The translations under genes were made by a program, and so were the position numbers. Positions 8,981 through 18,407 of a stretch of 53,018 bases of DNA are shown in pieces. The notes below the pieces were generated by a model. That model searched no databases, was not told the DNA's origin, and worked only from the letters and a program-made list of their open reading frames with translations. Source of the stretch: Paenibacillus agaridevorans (GTDB lineage: Bacteria; Bacillota; Bacilli; Paenibacillales; Paenibacillaceae). The stretch covers positions 1-53,018 of the forward strand of contig NZ_BDQX01000286.1 of NCBI RefSeq assembly GCF_003112455.1, in the 5' to 3' direction. The first letter of the stretch is position 1. The number at the start of each line of letters is the position of its first letter.

Positions 8981-9018
8981 AAAAAGACGTAGGGCCGACG
9001 GCTCAACGTCTTTTTTTG
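8981..9018 (+). terminator. Rho-independent terminator after the oxidoreductase gene
   Basis: AAAAAGACGT (8981-8990) pairs with ACGTCTTTTT (9006-9015), with an inner GCCG/CGGC extension, and is followed by a T-run. The A-rich 5' arm means it could also act on the other strand. Confidence 0.85.
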
Positions 9019-9093
9019 TTTAGGAAACTATTCATCTGCCAGAATTGTGAACAAAAAAGTGGACGGCAGCGCAGTTAAGTAAAAGGCTGATCG

Positions 9094-9339
9094 TAACGGA
9101 CACCACAGTCGCTATTTCGCAAAAATGGGGCCTGTTCAAATTGTAACGGACACAGACGACCTTACTTCCTTCAAAACCGCATCGAATGGGCGGAAATGCA
9201 GCAAATAGCGTCATCTGAGTCCGTTAGATTTTCAATATCGCGAAAATGCTGCAATTAGAGGCTCTGAGGTCCGTTAGCGAAAGCAGAACGTTTCAGCTTC
9301 GTTACTCACAATGAATCGACAGCCTCATTTTGTCCGTTA
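9094..9339. repeat. dispersed intergenic repeat, copy A
   Basis: Octamers TAACGGAC at 9094 and 9144 and their inverse GTCCGTTA at 9219 and 9269 lie 50, 75 and 50 bp apart; a fifth GTCCGTTA is at 9332. The first and third units continue into CGCTATTT-like arms, so they form an imperfect palindrome. Copies with the same spacing are at 17955 and 31049. This repeat and the terminator fill most of the 618-base gap before the next gene; the repeat has no coding sense. Confidence 0.8.
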
Positions 9340-9433
9340 GGCCGTAACTCTTCCCTTGTACATGACGAAAATTGTGTCGGATTAGACCAGAAATAAAAGG
9401 ATCGTCCGCTACTCGCCCCCCGTCCTCAGCCTC

Positions 9434-9439
9434 TACAAT
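9434..9439 (+). promoter_or_regulatory. candidate -10 box of the second importer operon
   Basis: TACAAT precedes the permease start by 34 bases. The -35 position is CG-rich and poor, so an activator is expected. Neither operator word recognised elsewhere in the window is present here. Confidence 0.4.
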
Positions 9440-9472
9440 AAGGATCAAGACAGAGAAAAGTAGGTGGAGAAC

Positions 9473-10420
9473 ATGAGCAAACCTCGCGGAGGAGAAGGTG
9501 TTTCGCTGGGGACCGGGAGACGGCGCCTGAAGCTGATCCGCGGCAATATGGATATGTATATGCTGCTCATACCGGGTTTGATTTTTTTATTCTTGTTCAA
9601 ATACGCGCCGATGTACGGCATCATCATCGCCTTCCAGGACTTCAACATCTTCGGCGGCATATCCGGCAGCGAATGGGTCGGGATGGCTCAATTCGAGAGG
9701 CTGCTGCAATCCGACGAATTCATGCAAGTACTGACCAACACGCTGCTTATCAGCTTGTACAAAATTACCATTCTGTTTCCGATCCCGATCGTCATCGCGC
9801 TTATGCTGAACGAAGTGCGGCGCATGTTCTTTAAGCGGACGATCCAGACGATCATCTATTTGCCGCATTTCCTCTCCTGGGTCATTATCTCGGGGTTATT
9901 TATCAACATCCTGTCGCCGTCGGGCGGCATCGTCAACGAAATCATTCGATCCTTCGGCGGAGAGCCGATCTCGTTTTTTACGAGCAACAGCTTGTTCCGC
10001 AGCTTGGTCGTGTTTACCGCAGGCTGGAAGGAGATGGGCTGGAATGCCATCGTCTTTATCGCCGCCCTCGCGGGCATCGAGCAAGAGCAATACGAAGCCG
10101 CAGCCATCGACGGAGCGGGGCGCATCAGACAGATGTGGTCGATCTCGCTGCCGGGCATGCTGCCCACGATCGTCCTGATGTTCATCCTGCGAATCGGCAG
10201 CCTCCTGGAGGCAGGCACGGAGCAGATTTTGACGATGTACAATCCGCTCGTCTACGAGACGGGGGACGTCATCGGCACCTTCGTGTACCGGATGGGTCTC
10301 GGCCAGCAGGACTACAGCTTCAGCACGGCGGTCGGTCTGTTCAACTCCGCGGTAGGATTTCTGCTGATCATAATCGGCAACATGCTCAGCCGCAAATTTA
10401 TAGGTCGCAGTATTTGGTAA
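9473..10420 (+). CDS. sugar ABC transporter permease, LplB type (second importer)
   Basis: Inner-membrane permease of 315 residues with six predicted helices; the EAA loop (YEAAAIDGAGRIRQMWSISLPG, near residue 206) contacts the ATPase. It is a clear paralogue of the permease at 1985: both share the KYAPMYGIIIAFQ/SYVPMAGIVMAFQ-type entry and LPHFLSWVIISG/LPHFMSWVLLSG segments. ATG 9473 is chosen because AGGTGGAG lies directly before it; the GTG at 9464 is part of that binding site. Here the permeases precede the binding-protein gene, the reverse of the first cassette. Confidence 0.9.
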   Translation: MSKPRGGEGVSLGTGRRRLKLIRGNMDMYMLLIPGLIFLFLFKYAPMYGIIIAFQDFNIFGGISGSEWVGMAQFERLLQSDEFMQVLTNTLLISLYKITILFPIPIVIALMLNEVRRMFFKRTIQTIIYLPHFLSWVIISGLFINILSPSGGIVNEIIRSFGGEPISFFTSNSLFRSLVVFTAGWKEMGWNAIVFIAALAGIEQEQYEAAAIDGAGRIRQMWSISLPGMLPTIVLMFILRIGSLLEAGTEQILTMYNPLVYETGDVIGTFVYRMGLGQQDYSFSTAVGLFNSAVGFLLIIIGNMLSRKFIGRSIW

Positions 10421-10432
10421 GGAGGGACGTTC

Positions 10433-11308
10433 ATGTACAGAAAAACAGCAAAAGACTATATGCTCGACGGCACCATCTACATCGTGCTGATCGCGATGGG
10501 ATTGATCACGCTGCTCCCCTTCGTTAATGTCTTCTCCAAGTCGGTCAGCGAGGAATGGGCGATTATGTCGGGCCAGGTGGGAATCTTCCCCGTCGGGTTC
10601 CAGCTCGACACGATGAAATTCGTCGTCACGAGCTCCCAGTTTTTGAATTCGCTCTGGATCTCCGTGATCATCACAGTGGCAGGCACGCTCGGCTCGCTGC
10701 TTATCACGGCATTGACGGCATACCCGCTGTCGAAGCGGGAGCTGCCCGGCATGGGCTTCATCATCGTCCTGTTCATCTTTACCATGATGTTCAACGGCGG
10801 CATTATTCCGAACTACTTGCTCGTCCGCGAACTGGGCCTGATCAACAATTTGGGCTCGCTGATTTTGCCCGCTCTGATTAGCGTATTCAACATGCTGGTG
10901 ATCAAGAGCTACTTCGAAAATTTGCCCGCCAGCCTGGAGGAGTCCGCCAAGCTCGAAGGAGCCCGCAACCTGACGATCCTGTTCCGAATCATATTGCCGC
11001 TCAGCGGTCCCGTGCTCGCGACAATCGGACTTTTCTACGCCGTGTACTACTGGAACGATTATTTCCACCCGATGCTGTACATCAACAGCACGTCGCTCAA
11101 GCCGCTGCAGTTGTACCTGCAAGACATCGTCATGAACGCGGACACATCCTCGGCGCTCGACAAGACGGCCGACGATCTCATGAACGTGCCGGCGGAAGGC
11201 GTTAGGTCGGCTACCGTCATCGCGTCGACCATTCCGATTTTGCTGGTCTATCCTTTCTTGCAGAAATATTTTATCAAAGGCGTGCTCATCGGCTCCGTCA
11301 AGGGTTGA
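10433..11308 (+). CDS. sugar ABC transporter permease, YtcP/LplC type (second importer)
   Basis: Second permease subunit (291 residues), 12 bases after the first, with AAGGAGGG before its ATG. It has six predicted helices and an EAA loop reading ESAKLEGARNLTILFRIILP, where the usual DGAG is replaced by EGAR; the loop should still fold, but contact with the ATPase could differ. The C-terminus FLQKYFIKGVLIGSVKG is typical of the family. It forms a heterodimer with the preceding permease. Confidence 0.92.
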   Translation: MYRKTAKDYMLDGTIYIVLIAMGLITLLPFVNVFSKSVSEEWAIMSGQVGIFPVGFQLDTMKFVVTSSQFLNSLWISVIITVAGTLGSLLITALTAYPLSKRELPGMGFIIVLFIFTMMFNGGIIPNYLLVRELGLINNLGSLILPALISVFNMLVIKSYFENLPASLEESAKLEGARNLTILFRIILPLSGPVLATIGLFYAVYYWNDYFHPMLYINSTSLKPLQLYLQDIVMNADTSSALDKTADDLMNVPAEGVRSATVIASTIPILLVYPFLQKYFIKGVLIGSVKG

Positions 11309-11429
11309 TGGAAAACCTTGCATTAACTTTTCTCACGGGCAGGCTCGCGCCGAACGCAAGCGAATCCAGGTACCGGAGCGCGGCGATGCGGCGGCGGGCG
11401 GGCTTCTGTGGAAAATTAATGATATAGAT

Positions 11430-11435
11430 TACAAT
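11430..11435 (+). promoter_or_regulatory. candidate -10 box for the second binding-protein gene
   Basis: TACAAT sits 20 bases before the start codon in a 147-base gap, which suggests that the binding protein has its own promoter in addition to read-through from the permeases. No good -35 box is visible. Confidence 0.35.
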
Positions 11436-11455
11436 ACAAGCAGGAGGGTCTCACT

Positions 11456-13009
11456 ATGACAAAACCATTTAAGCTGATTTCGACAATCGCCATGTCTGCG
11501 CTGCTGGTCTCGGTAATGGCGGCATGCTCTGGAAATAACGGTACCGCCAACAACGAGTCCGGTTCCACGAATGCCCCAAAAACCGGCAGCGAAGCGACAG
11601 CCAAACCGGATGCGCCGAAGCCGGCTCTAAAACGTCTGAACGTCTGGGCGGGCGAGGATTACAACGTTTATCCGGTAGCGAAGCTGCTGGAGGAGAACAC
11701 GGGTTATAAAATGCAAACAGATATGCTCCCGCAGGACAAATGGGCGGAGAAGCTTAACCTTATTATGTCTTCGGGAGAGGCTTACGACATCGTAACGTCC
11801 TACAGCGATATGGCGCTGTATTCCGACTATGCCCAGAAAGGCGCGCTTGTCGATCTGGGTCCGCTCATCGAGGAATTCGGGCCCAATATCAAGGCGGCGC
11901 TGAAGCCCGAGTCCATCGAAGCGTTGAAGGTAAATGGCAAGCTGTACGCCATTCCGACAACCGTCACTTACGAAATCAACAGCTCCATTTTGATCCGGAC
12001 GGACTGGCTCGAGAAGCTGGACCTGTCGATGCCGACGACAACCGATGAGCTGACGAACGTGCTGACGCAATTCAAGGAAAAGGATCCCGGCGGCAACGGC
12101 GATCGCAACGTACCACTCACGATCAAAGGCGATCAATCCATCATCGACAATATCGTAGGCGCATTCGGGATGCCGAATGCATGGAACGATGTCGACGGGC
12201 AGCTCGTACCTCGCGTGCTTGACCCTTCGTACAAGGACTATGTAGCCTATACCGGCAGCTTGTACAAAAACGGATTGATCGACCGCGAATTCGTCGCGAA
12301 CAAGGATGCCACGGCCAAGGAGAAATTCGCGAGCGGCGTAGCCGGCGCGATCGTCGTACATTGGGCGGATATTCCCGCGTTGTCCGAATCCTTGGCGAAA
12401 ACAAAGCCCGAAGCGACATTTGCTTTTGTTCCACCGCTCAAAGGGCCGAACGGCGAATTCGGATTCGCGGCAAATGCCGGTTTCGACCGACTTTCTTACA
12501 TTCCGAAGTCCTCCAAGCATCCGGAGGAAGCTATTAAGTGGATCAATGCCAGCCTGGAGCCGGAGACGTTCAAGAACATGGCGATCGGCGTAGAGGGCAC
12601 GCACTACAAGGTTGTGGACGGCGCTTACGAGCCGATCCAACCGATCTTTACGGACGAGCGCAATCTGGCGAACAACTTCATGGCGGGCACGGACGAGACG
12701 AATTATCCGCAGTACTGGCAAGCTCGCGTTCGCAAGAACCCTGTTATGTTCGAGGCGTTTGACTTCTTGAACAACCAGCAGCCGGCCGAAGCGAAGGTAA
12801 CGAATTTGCTGGGATTGGCGCCATACATGCAGCAATATGCCAAAAACAACCAGCAGCTCAACACGATGATCGGCGACTATACGGTCAAGCTGATCGCAGG
12901 CGCGGAATCCATTGACGGCCTCGAGGATTTCCAGAAAAAATATATGGCGGCAGGCGGAGAAGCCAGCTCCAAGGAAGTTAACGAATGGTACGCAACATTA
13001 GCAAAATAG
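11456..13009 (+). CDS. extracellular solute-binding lipoprotein (second importer)
   Basis: A 517-residue family 1 binding protein. Signal peptide MTKPFKLISTIAMSALLVSV leads into lipobox VMAAC, which would be cut before Cys23 and anchored to the membrane; a Gly/Asn/Thr-rich linker follows. The mature part has a TxxVWAGEDYN opening and the KWINASLEPETFKNMAIGVEG segment common to LplA/YtcQ-like proteins. GCAGGAGGG precedes the ATG. It should feed the permeases at 9473 and 10433. The ligand is not readable. Similarity to the first binding protein is clear only at the family level and at the C-terminus, so the two importers may take different sugars. Confidence 0.9.
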   Translation: MTKPFKLISTIAMSALLVSVMAACSGNNGTANNESGSTNAPKTGSEATAKPDAPKPALKRLNVWAGEDYNVYPVAKLLEENTGYKMQTDMLPQDKWAEKLNLIMSSGEAYDIVTSYSDMALYSDYAQKGALVDLGPLIEEFGPNIKAALKPESIEALKVNGKLYAIPTTVTYEINSSILIRTDWLEKLDLSMPTTTDELTNVLTQFKEKDPGGNGDRNVPLTIKGDQSIIDNIVGAFGMPNAWNDVDGQLVPRVLDPSYKDYVAYTGSLYKNGLIDREFVANKDATAKEKFASGVAGAIVVHWADIPALSESLAKTKPEATFAFVPPLKGPNGEFGFAANAGFDRLSYIPKSSKHPEEAIKWINASLEPETFKNMAIGVEGTHYKVVDGAYEPIQPIFTDERNLANNFMAGTDETNYPQYWQARVRKNPVMFEAFDFLNNQQPAEAKVTNLLGLAPYMQQYAKNNQQLNTMIGDYTVKLIAGAESIDGLEDFQKKYMAAGGEASSKEVNEWYATLAK

Positions 13010-13025
13010 TGGTGCAATGAAAGTA

Positions 13026-13079
13026 GAAGCGACGGCGGTCATGCAAGATCGTCAGTCGCTTCCTTCTATCTAAGGAAGA
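13026..13079 (+). terminator. stem-loop region after the second binding-protein gene
   Basis: GAAGCGAC (13026-13033) pairs with GTCGCTTC (13055-13062). A second, competing hairpin CTTCCTT/AAGGAAG overlaps its 3' end (about 13059-13079). The T-run is weak, so partial termination or mRNA stabilisation is more likely than a full stop. Confidence 0.45.
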
Positions 13080-13178
13080 TTATAGGCGCGAAGCAGCGAC
13101 ATATCCGGTTACGCCGATATGGCCACGGGGATGTTATTATTAAGGGACATTCAGCATGCAGATAAGGAGGGCGCGGCG

Positions 13179-14819
13179 ATGTATTCCTTGCTCATTGTAG
13201 ACGACGAGCCGACGGTCAGGGCGGGCTTGAGGATGTATTTCGATTGGACAGCTTACGGCATAGAAGTGGTGGGAGAAGCGGACGACGGCGACGTCGCGCT
13301 GGAGATGATCGCCCGCCAGACTCCCGATCTTATTTTGACGGATGTCCGGATGCCGAATTTGGACGGCATCACGATGTCGCAGCGCATATCTGCGGAATAT
13401 CCGGATGTCAAAATCGTGTTCGTCAGCGGTCATGACGACGCCGATTATTTAAAGTCGGCGATGAAGGTAAGCGCCGTCGACTATATCTTTAAGCCGGTTA
13501 ATCTGCAGGAGCTGAGCGCGGTCATCAAGCGCGTCGTGACAGACTTGGACGCGGAACGCATCGAGCGTCGTAATAAAGAGGAACTGCTGGTCAAGCTCAA
13601 GGAGGGCATGCCGCTTCTTCGCGAGAAGTTCCTGCTCTCCCTCATCGAGGAAGGCGCGCCCAAGACGGAATTGGAGGAGCGAATTTCCTTCCTCGGGCTG
13701 GAGCTGCCCGTGGAGTCTCCCTATTGGATCATGGTCGTCTCCGTCGACGATCTTGCCGACGTCATGGCCAGCCGATCCGAGAGGGACCGCCAATTGTTGT
13801 GGTATTCTGTGCTAAACATCTATCAGGAGCTGCTGGGGACGTATATGCGGGGCTACGCCTTCGAACGCCGGGGAGGCGAGTTTATCGGCGTGCTGCGCCC
13901 CGAGCATGGCGGCAACTCGATGTCGGACACCGCTGAGGCGTTGTTCGCGCTGGCCGGCGATCTTCGCTCCAATCTGGAGCGTTGGCTTAAAATCGGCGTC
14001 ACGATCGGCATCGGAGATATGGCAGCCGGCTTGAGCGGCCTGGCTTTGGCCTACAAGCAGGCCCGCGAAGCCGCCGACTACAAGTGGTATCTTGGCAAAA
14101 ATAGAATCATTACGATGGATAGTTTGGAGAGTGCAGGGCAGGGGGACGGCTCCTCCTTGCCCAAATACGATTACGAGTTAAATGAAAAGCTGATCTCCGC
14201 GCTTAAGGCCGATGATGCGGAGAAGCTGAGCGAAGCCGTTAAGCGAATTTTTGCCAGCATGTCCCATGGACGTCCGGACGGACTTAAGTATGGACGCAAT
14301 TTGTGTCTGCAGCTCGTGCTTGCGGTCGGGCAGCACGTTATGGAGCTTGGAGCGGCGGATCCCGAGCTGGAGGCGATGGAGACAGAGCTGACGGAAGCGT
14401 TGTACGCGAAGGAGACGCTCGGGGATATGCACCAATTAATAGAAGAGTATTTGTTCGCTGCGCTGGGCCGAATCCGCGAAAAAAGATTGGGCAAGACGGC
14501 GAATGTCGTGGAGCGCGTGCGGGCGTACATCGATCAGCATTATGCGGAAGTTGGCCTAACCGTAGCCGACATCGGCAAGGCGGTCTACTTGTCCTCGACC
14601 TATGTCAGCCTCCTGTTCAAGCAAGAGACCGGCGGTACGATCGGCGAATATTTGACGCAGGTGCGCGTGGATAAAGCGAAGGAGCTGCTGCGGGATCCGC
14701 AGTATAAGTTCTACGATATATGTCACGCCATCGGCTACACCGACCCCAGCTACTTCACGAAGCTGTTCAAGAAGGTGACGGGCGTCACGCCGAGCGCCTA
14801 CAGGGATGGCCATGCGTAA
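13179..14819 (+). CDS. YesN-type response regulator with AraC DNA-binding domain (second system)
   Basis: Transcription factor of 546 residues. The receiver domain (1-120) has LLIVDDEP, phospho-acceptor Asp55 in LTDVRMPNLDG and Lys in VDYIFKPV. The AraC-type domain spans about 442-545 and carries two helix-turn-helix units (LTVADIGKAVYLSSTYVSLL and YDICHAIGYTDPSYFTKLFK). ATG 13179 follows AAGGAGGG; the longer frame from 13119 lacks such a site. It overlaps the kinase gene by 14 bases, so the pair is translationally coupled; here the regulator comes first, the opposite of the other two systems. It likely controls the importer at 9473-13009. Confidence 0.92.
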   Translation: MYSLLIVDDEPTVRAGLRMYFDWTAYGIEVVGEADDGDVALEMIARQTPDLILTDVRMPNLDGITMSQRISAEYPDVKIVFVSGHDDADYLKSAMKVSAVDYIFKPVNLQELSAVIKRVVTDLDAERIERRNKEELLVKLKEGMPLLREKFLLSLIEEGAPKTELEERISFLGLELPVESPYWIMVVSVDDLADVMASRSERDRQLLWYSVLNIYQELLGTYMRGYAFERRGGEFIGVLRPEHGGNSMSDTAEALFALAGDLRSNLERWLKIGVTIGIGDMAAGLSGLALAYKQAREAADYKWYLGKNRIITMDSLESAGQGDGSSLPKYDYELNEKLISALKADDAEKLSEAVKRIFASMSHGRPDGLKYGRNLCLQLVLAVGQHVMELGAADPELEAMETELTEALYAKETLGDMHQLIEEYLFAALGRIREKRLGKTANVVERVRAYIDQHYAEVGLTVADIGKAVYLSSTYVSLLFKQETGGTIGEYLTQVRVDKAKELLRDPQYKFYDICHAIGYTDPSYFTKLFKKVTGVTPSAYRDGHA

Positions 14820-16701
14820 AGCGGTTAACGCCGTTAAACGACTGCTTGCGCCGCTGGAAAGATCGATCTCCTTTCGCCGATTCTCGATCCCGCGGCCTTG
14901 GCTAGTCGCGTACTTGCTGCTTATCGTGCTTCCGGCGGGCGTGTTCCTGTACGGCTATTACGAACGTTCCGCCACCATATTGAAGAACGAGGTCGTTCGT
15001 ACGATGGGTCAGGCGCTTAACCAGGCGGGCAGCAACCTTTCTTATCGGCTGGAACGCATCGAAGATATTAGCAACGCTGCGCTCATGAACGCGAACTTGC
15101 ACTCTTATTTGTCCATCAGCTCGGACGACGAGTCGATTGGCACTCAGATTAAGGTCATCGAGGATCTGCGTTATTTGGTGGAGACGGTGCAATCCAACTC
15201 CGACGTGTTCCGGGTTCGTTTGTTTGTGGACAAGTCCAAGCTGTACGCGGGCGAACGGGTCAACTTCTTTGCGCTGGACAGCTTGATGGGCAGGCCCTGG
15301 TTCGACACCATTATTGCGGGCAACGGCGGCATCGTCTGGACGGGCGTCTACCAGGAAGCTTTTCTCGGGGAGGATGACGAGACCATACTGTCGGCAGCGC
15401 GCATGCTGCGGGATCCCGGTGATTATGATAAGGTGTCCGGCGTGCTTATGATCGATGTCAAGCAGAGTTTGGTGTCCAACATTCTGTCCGAGCTGCAATT
15501 CTCCCCTGGCACAGAGGTATACCTCGTCGCGCCCGATGGCTCCGTCGTATATCATTCCGATCCGTTGCGGATCGGAACGCAGGTAGATCCGGCGGTACAG
15601 GACGTTATTGGCGCGGGTTCGGAAGGAACGGCGTCGATCCGGCTGGACAACGAGAGGCATGACGTGCTGTACACGACTCTGCCGCCGACGGGCTGGAAGC
15701 TGGTGGCCCAGGGCTCGGAGTCCCAGTTGTCGCCTGCTACCGTCAAACTGACAAGGCAGTCCGAACGTCGTTCGCTTATCGAATACGTCGCCTTGTTCCT
15801 TATTCTGCCGTTCGTGTTGCTGGCCATCATCGTGCGAGGCATGAATCGGCGGGTCAATCAAGTGATAACGGTCATTCGGAAGGAAGAGAAGGAAGGCAAG
15901 GAGAGCGTAGAGGGTTTGCATGAGCTGCCGGCGGTTAGCGGTGATTTTCATATGCTGGAGCGAAGCGTCGATCATCTCATCCTTCGGGTGCGCACGCTTG
16001 TCGAAGAAAAATATTCCGCCGAGCTGCGCGAGCGCGAAGCTCAGCTACAGGCACTGCAGGCGCAGATCAATCCTCATTTCTTGTACAACACGCTGGATAC
16101 GATCAACTGGATTGCCATCGGCAAGGGAGCGACGGATATCAGCGGGATGATCGACAGTCTGGCGAAATATTTCAGGCTCAGCTTAAACAAGGGCAAGAGC
16201 GTCGTCAGCGCGACGGACGAGCTGAGGCTCGCCGAGGTGTATCTTGAAATTCAGCAAAGCCGTTTCCTCGGCTCGTTTGACTTCGAGGTGGACGCGGGCA
16301 AGGGGCTGGAAGAGTATCGGATGCCCAAGCTCATCCTGCAGCCGATCGTTGAAAATGCGCTGCTGCACGGCATCCGCAAGGCAAAGGATCGCAAAGGTCG
16401 TATTAACATTACGGCACGGGCGGAAGGGGAGGATCTCGTCTTTGCCGTTTCGGACAACGGCATCGGCATGGAAGAGGAGCTGACGCGCCGTCTTTTGACG
16501 GAAGAACGGACGGGGACCGGCGATCCTGCCGGCAACGGAAGCTCCTACGGCTTGTACAACGTCAACGAGCGGATCAAGCTGTACGCCGGCGAGGGGTACG
16601 GACTCGCGATTTCCTCCCGCCTTGGAGCGGGAACGACCGTCTCCGTTCGGCTGCGCGCAGAGTTTGCGGATTCTCGGGATTCGGGTAATCAAGGAGGTTA
16701 G
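14806..16701 (+). CDS. YesM-type sensor histidine kinase (second system)
   Basis: A 631-residue membrane kinase. First helix about 30-48 (PWLVAYLLLIVLPAGVFLYG), a large extracellular dCache-like sensing region, second helix about 325-345, HAMP-like linker, then His_kinase with LQAQINPHFLYNTLDTINWI (phospho-acceptor near His424). The HATPase domain is intact: N-box LQPIVENALLHGI, G1 SDNGIGM, G2 SYGLYNVNERI. The start overlaps the regulator end; ATG 14806 and ATG 14812 are both possible. Its partner is the regulator at 13179 and its stimulus is probably the sugar handled by the adjacent importer. Confidence 0.92.
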   Translation: MAMRKAVNAVKRLLAPLERSISFRRFSIPRPWLVAYLLLIVLPAGVFLYGYYERSATILKNEVVRTMGQALNQAGSNLSYRLERIEDISNAALMNANLHSYLSISSDDESIGTQIKVIEDLRYLVETVQSNSDVFRVRLFVDKSKLYAGERVNFFALDSLMGRPWFDTIIAGNGGIVWTGVYQEAFLGEDDETILSAARMLRDPGDYDKVSGVLMIDVKQSLVSNILSELQFSPGTEVYLVAPDGSVVYHSDPLRIGTQVDPAVQDVIGAGSEGTASIRLDNERHDVLYTTLPPTGWKLVAQGSESQLSPATVKLTRQSERRSLIEYVALFLILPFVLLAIIVRGMNRRVNQVITVIRKEEKEGKESVEGLHELPAVSGDFHMLERSVDHLILRVRTLVEEKYSAELREREAQLQALQAQINPHFLYNTLDTINWIAIGKGATDISGMIDSLAKYFRLSLNKGKSVVSATDELRLAEVYLEIQQSRFLGSFDFEVDAGKGLEEYRMPKLILQPIVENALLHGIRKAKDRKGRINITARAEGEDLVFAVSDNGIGMEEELTRRLLTEERTGTGDPAGNGSSYGLYNVNERIKLYAGEGYGLAISSRLGAGTTVSVRLRAEFADSRDSGNQGG

Positions 16702-16805
16702 CGGCTGCCCGGCCGGCGGTGAAAATTAATATTGAATATTGTCGCGTTTTCCTTCAATATGTAAGGTGGAACTTAGAGGGCAACGGGGCAGGTTGATGAC
16801 GCTAG

Positions 16806-17708
16806 ATGGACAGAAAATGGATTTATTATGTGGGTCTTGGTTTAGTTTCGATTATTTGGGGAGCCAACTTCGGCGTTTCGCGCTCGGCGATGGAGACGTT
16901 CGATCCGATATTGTTTACGTTTATCCGGTTCGGAGGCGCGATTCCCTTCTTTTTCTTGCTTCTAAAGCTCAGGGAGGGCAGCGTCGGCATTACGTGGAAA
17001 TCGGCGCTAAAGCTCGCAGTGATCGGACTTATCGGAGTTACGGTGCTTGAGATTGCCGTCATGTATTCGATTAAGTACACAACGCTGGCCAATGCGTCGC
17101 TGCTCAATGTAGCGCCTTGGCCGATTTTCGCGGCGCTGCTCGCGCCTCTGTTTGTGAAAGAAAAAATTACGAGCAGGCTGGCGGTCGGGGGAGCGGCCGC
17201 GGCCGTCGGCGTCGTGCTCATCATTACGGGCGGAGGAGACGGCCTCGATCTGTCTTCGGAGCATATGATTGGCAATTTGCTCGCCCTGGGAGTCAGCATA
17301 ATCGGCGCGCTGTTTAATCTTGCCTGCATGCCGCTGATGAAACAGTATTCCGCGTTGCGCGTAAGCGCGTGGTTTATCCTGTTCGGGGCTTTGTTTATGT
17401 TCCCGCTGACGCTTGGGAGCTGGGGCAAGGTGGAGTGGGCAAGCCTCGGCGCGGGACATTACGCGGCGATCGGTTATAATATTCTGATTTGCACGCTGTT
17501 CGCCTTCGTCGTCTGGAACGCCTGCATGTTCAAGATCGGCGCCGCTCGCGCGAACTTCTTCCGATACATCGTTCCTGCATCCGCCGTCGTTGTCGGCTAT
17601 ATTATGTTTAATGAGCAGGTGACGATGCTGCAACTCGGCGGCGGCATTTGCATCGCGCTCGGCCTGGTGTGGATCGGCATGGAGCGTCAGCAGAAGCCTG
17701 GGATCTAA
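16806..17708 (+). CDS. EamA/DMT-family transporter
   Basis: A 300-residue integral membrane protein with ten predicted helices arranged as two EamA repeats (about 5-135 and 145-290), typical of the drug/metabolite transporter superfamily. Characteristic pieces are SIIWGANFGVSRSAME in the first helix pair and YTTLANASLLNVAPWPIFAALLAPL. Family members export amino acids, nucleotides or other metabolites; the substrate here is unknown. The ribosome binding site is weak (GGGGCAGG about 14 bases upstream). The gene is separated by 104 bases from the kinase, and an AT-rich inverted AATATT/AATAT stretch lies between, so it probably has its own promoter and no direct part in sugar uptake. Confidence 0.88.
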   Translation: MDRKWIYYVGLGLVSIIWGANFGVSRSAMETFDPILFTFIRFGGAIPFFFLLLKLREGSVGITWKSALKLAVIGLIGVTVLEIAVMYSIKYTTLANASLLNVAPWPIFAALLAPLFVKEKITSRLAVGGAAAAVGVVLIITGGGDGLDLSSEHMIGNLLALGVSIIGALFNLACMPLMKQYSALRVSAWFILFGALFMFPLTLGSWGKVEWASLGAGHYAAIGYNILICTLFAFVVWNACMFKIGAARANFFRYIVPASAVVVGYIMFNEQVTMLQLGGGICIALGLVWIGMERQQKPGI

Positions 17709-17710
17709 TA

Positions 17711-17775
17711 CCAAGGCATAACAGCGAGGCATAACACCAATGCAAAACACCAATGCAAAACACCAAGGCATAACA
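17711..17775. repeat. five tandem copies of a 13-bp repeat
   Basis: Units read CCAAGGCATAACA, GCGAGGCATAACA, CCAATGCAAAACA (twice) and CCAAGGCATAACA, starting two bases after the EamA stop codon. They probably arose by slippage; no hairpin or open frame is associated with them. Confidence 0.85.
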
Positions 17776-17867
17776 CCGAGATATTACGCCACCTCAAGGC
17801 TCCTGCCTGATTTAAATAGCAGCTCATCGTCATTTATTACGATACAGCTGGAATAAAGGAAATAAGA

Positions 17868-17900
17868 AGGCCCATGCAATCGCGCATGGGCCTATTTGTT
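17868..17900 (+). terminator. Rho-independent terminator after the EamA gene
   Basis: AGGCCCATGC (17868-17877) pairs with GCATGGGCCT (17884-17893) and is followed by a T-rich tail. It ends the second cassette. Confidence 0.75.
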
Positions 17901-17954
17901 CTTGCAAAAGAAATGATGCGACGCCAAGACTTGCGAACAAAAGGTTGAAAAATC

Positions 17955-18137
17955 TAACAGACACCACAGTCGCTATTTCGCAAAAATGAGGCCTGTTCAA
18001 ATTGTAACGGACACTCACGACCTTACTTCCGTCAAAACCGTATAGAATGGGAGGAATTGTACCAAATAGCGTTATCTGAGTCCGTTAGATTTTCAATATC
18101 GTAAAAATGCTGCACATAGAGGCACTGAGGTCCGTTA
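17955..18137. repeat. dispersed intergenic repeat, copy B
   Basis: TAACAGAC at 17955, TAACGGAC at 18005, GTCCGTTA at 18080 and GTCCGTTA at 18130: again 50, 75 and 50 bp apart. The sequence in between is mostly alignable with copy A at 9094, including the stretch around CGCTATTTCGCAAAAATG. The rest of the gap (18138-18407) shows no gene. Confidence 0.8.
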
Positions 18138-18407
18138 GCGAAAGCAGAACGTTTCAGCCCAGTTACACACAATGAATCGACGGCCTCAGAAAAAGACTGT
18201 TGAGTCGTAACGCAGCCGATTCGCCTTGGTTGTTCCCGAGTTTTCTGCACATATCTTCGAGAACGTGTAAAAAAACTGCACAAGCAAATCAAAATAACGC
18301 ACAATAAAGCCCGATTGCAAAAGATATGATTGGAATCATAGAGATTCTCCAGGCAGTGTCCGGTCCGGAGACTTTGGTTATTTTCAACAAGGGAGGGGGG
18401 ATTGTAA

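Noticed and set aside
9021..9380. Repeat copy A as a small RNA gene
   Set aside because: No promoter or dedicated terminator frames it, and the octamer symmetry is better described as a dispersed repeat; a transcript cannot be excluded.
9896..11323. Long open frame on the minus strand (475 residues)
   Set aside because: It runs antisense to two clear permease genes, has low-complexity Arg/His/Gln-rich composition and no ribosome binding site. It is a shadow of high-GC coding sequence.
11627..12835. 402-residue minus-strand open frame under the second binding-protein gene
   Set aside because: The sense strand encodes a lipoprotein with signal peptide and lipobox; the antisense frame has no start signal or recognisable motif.
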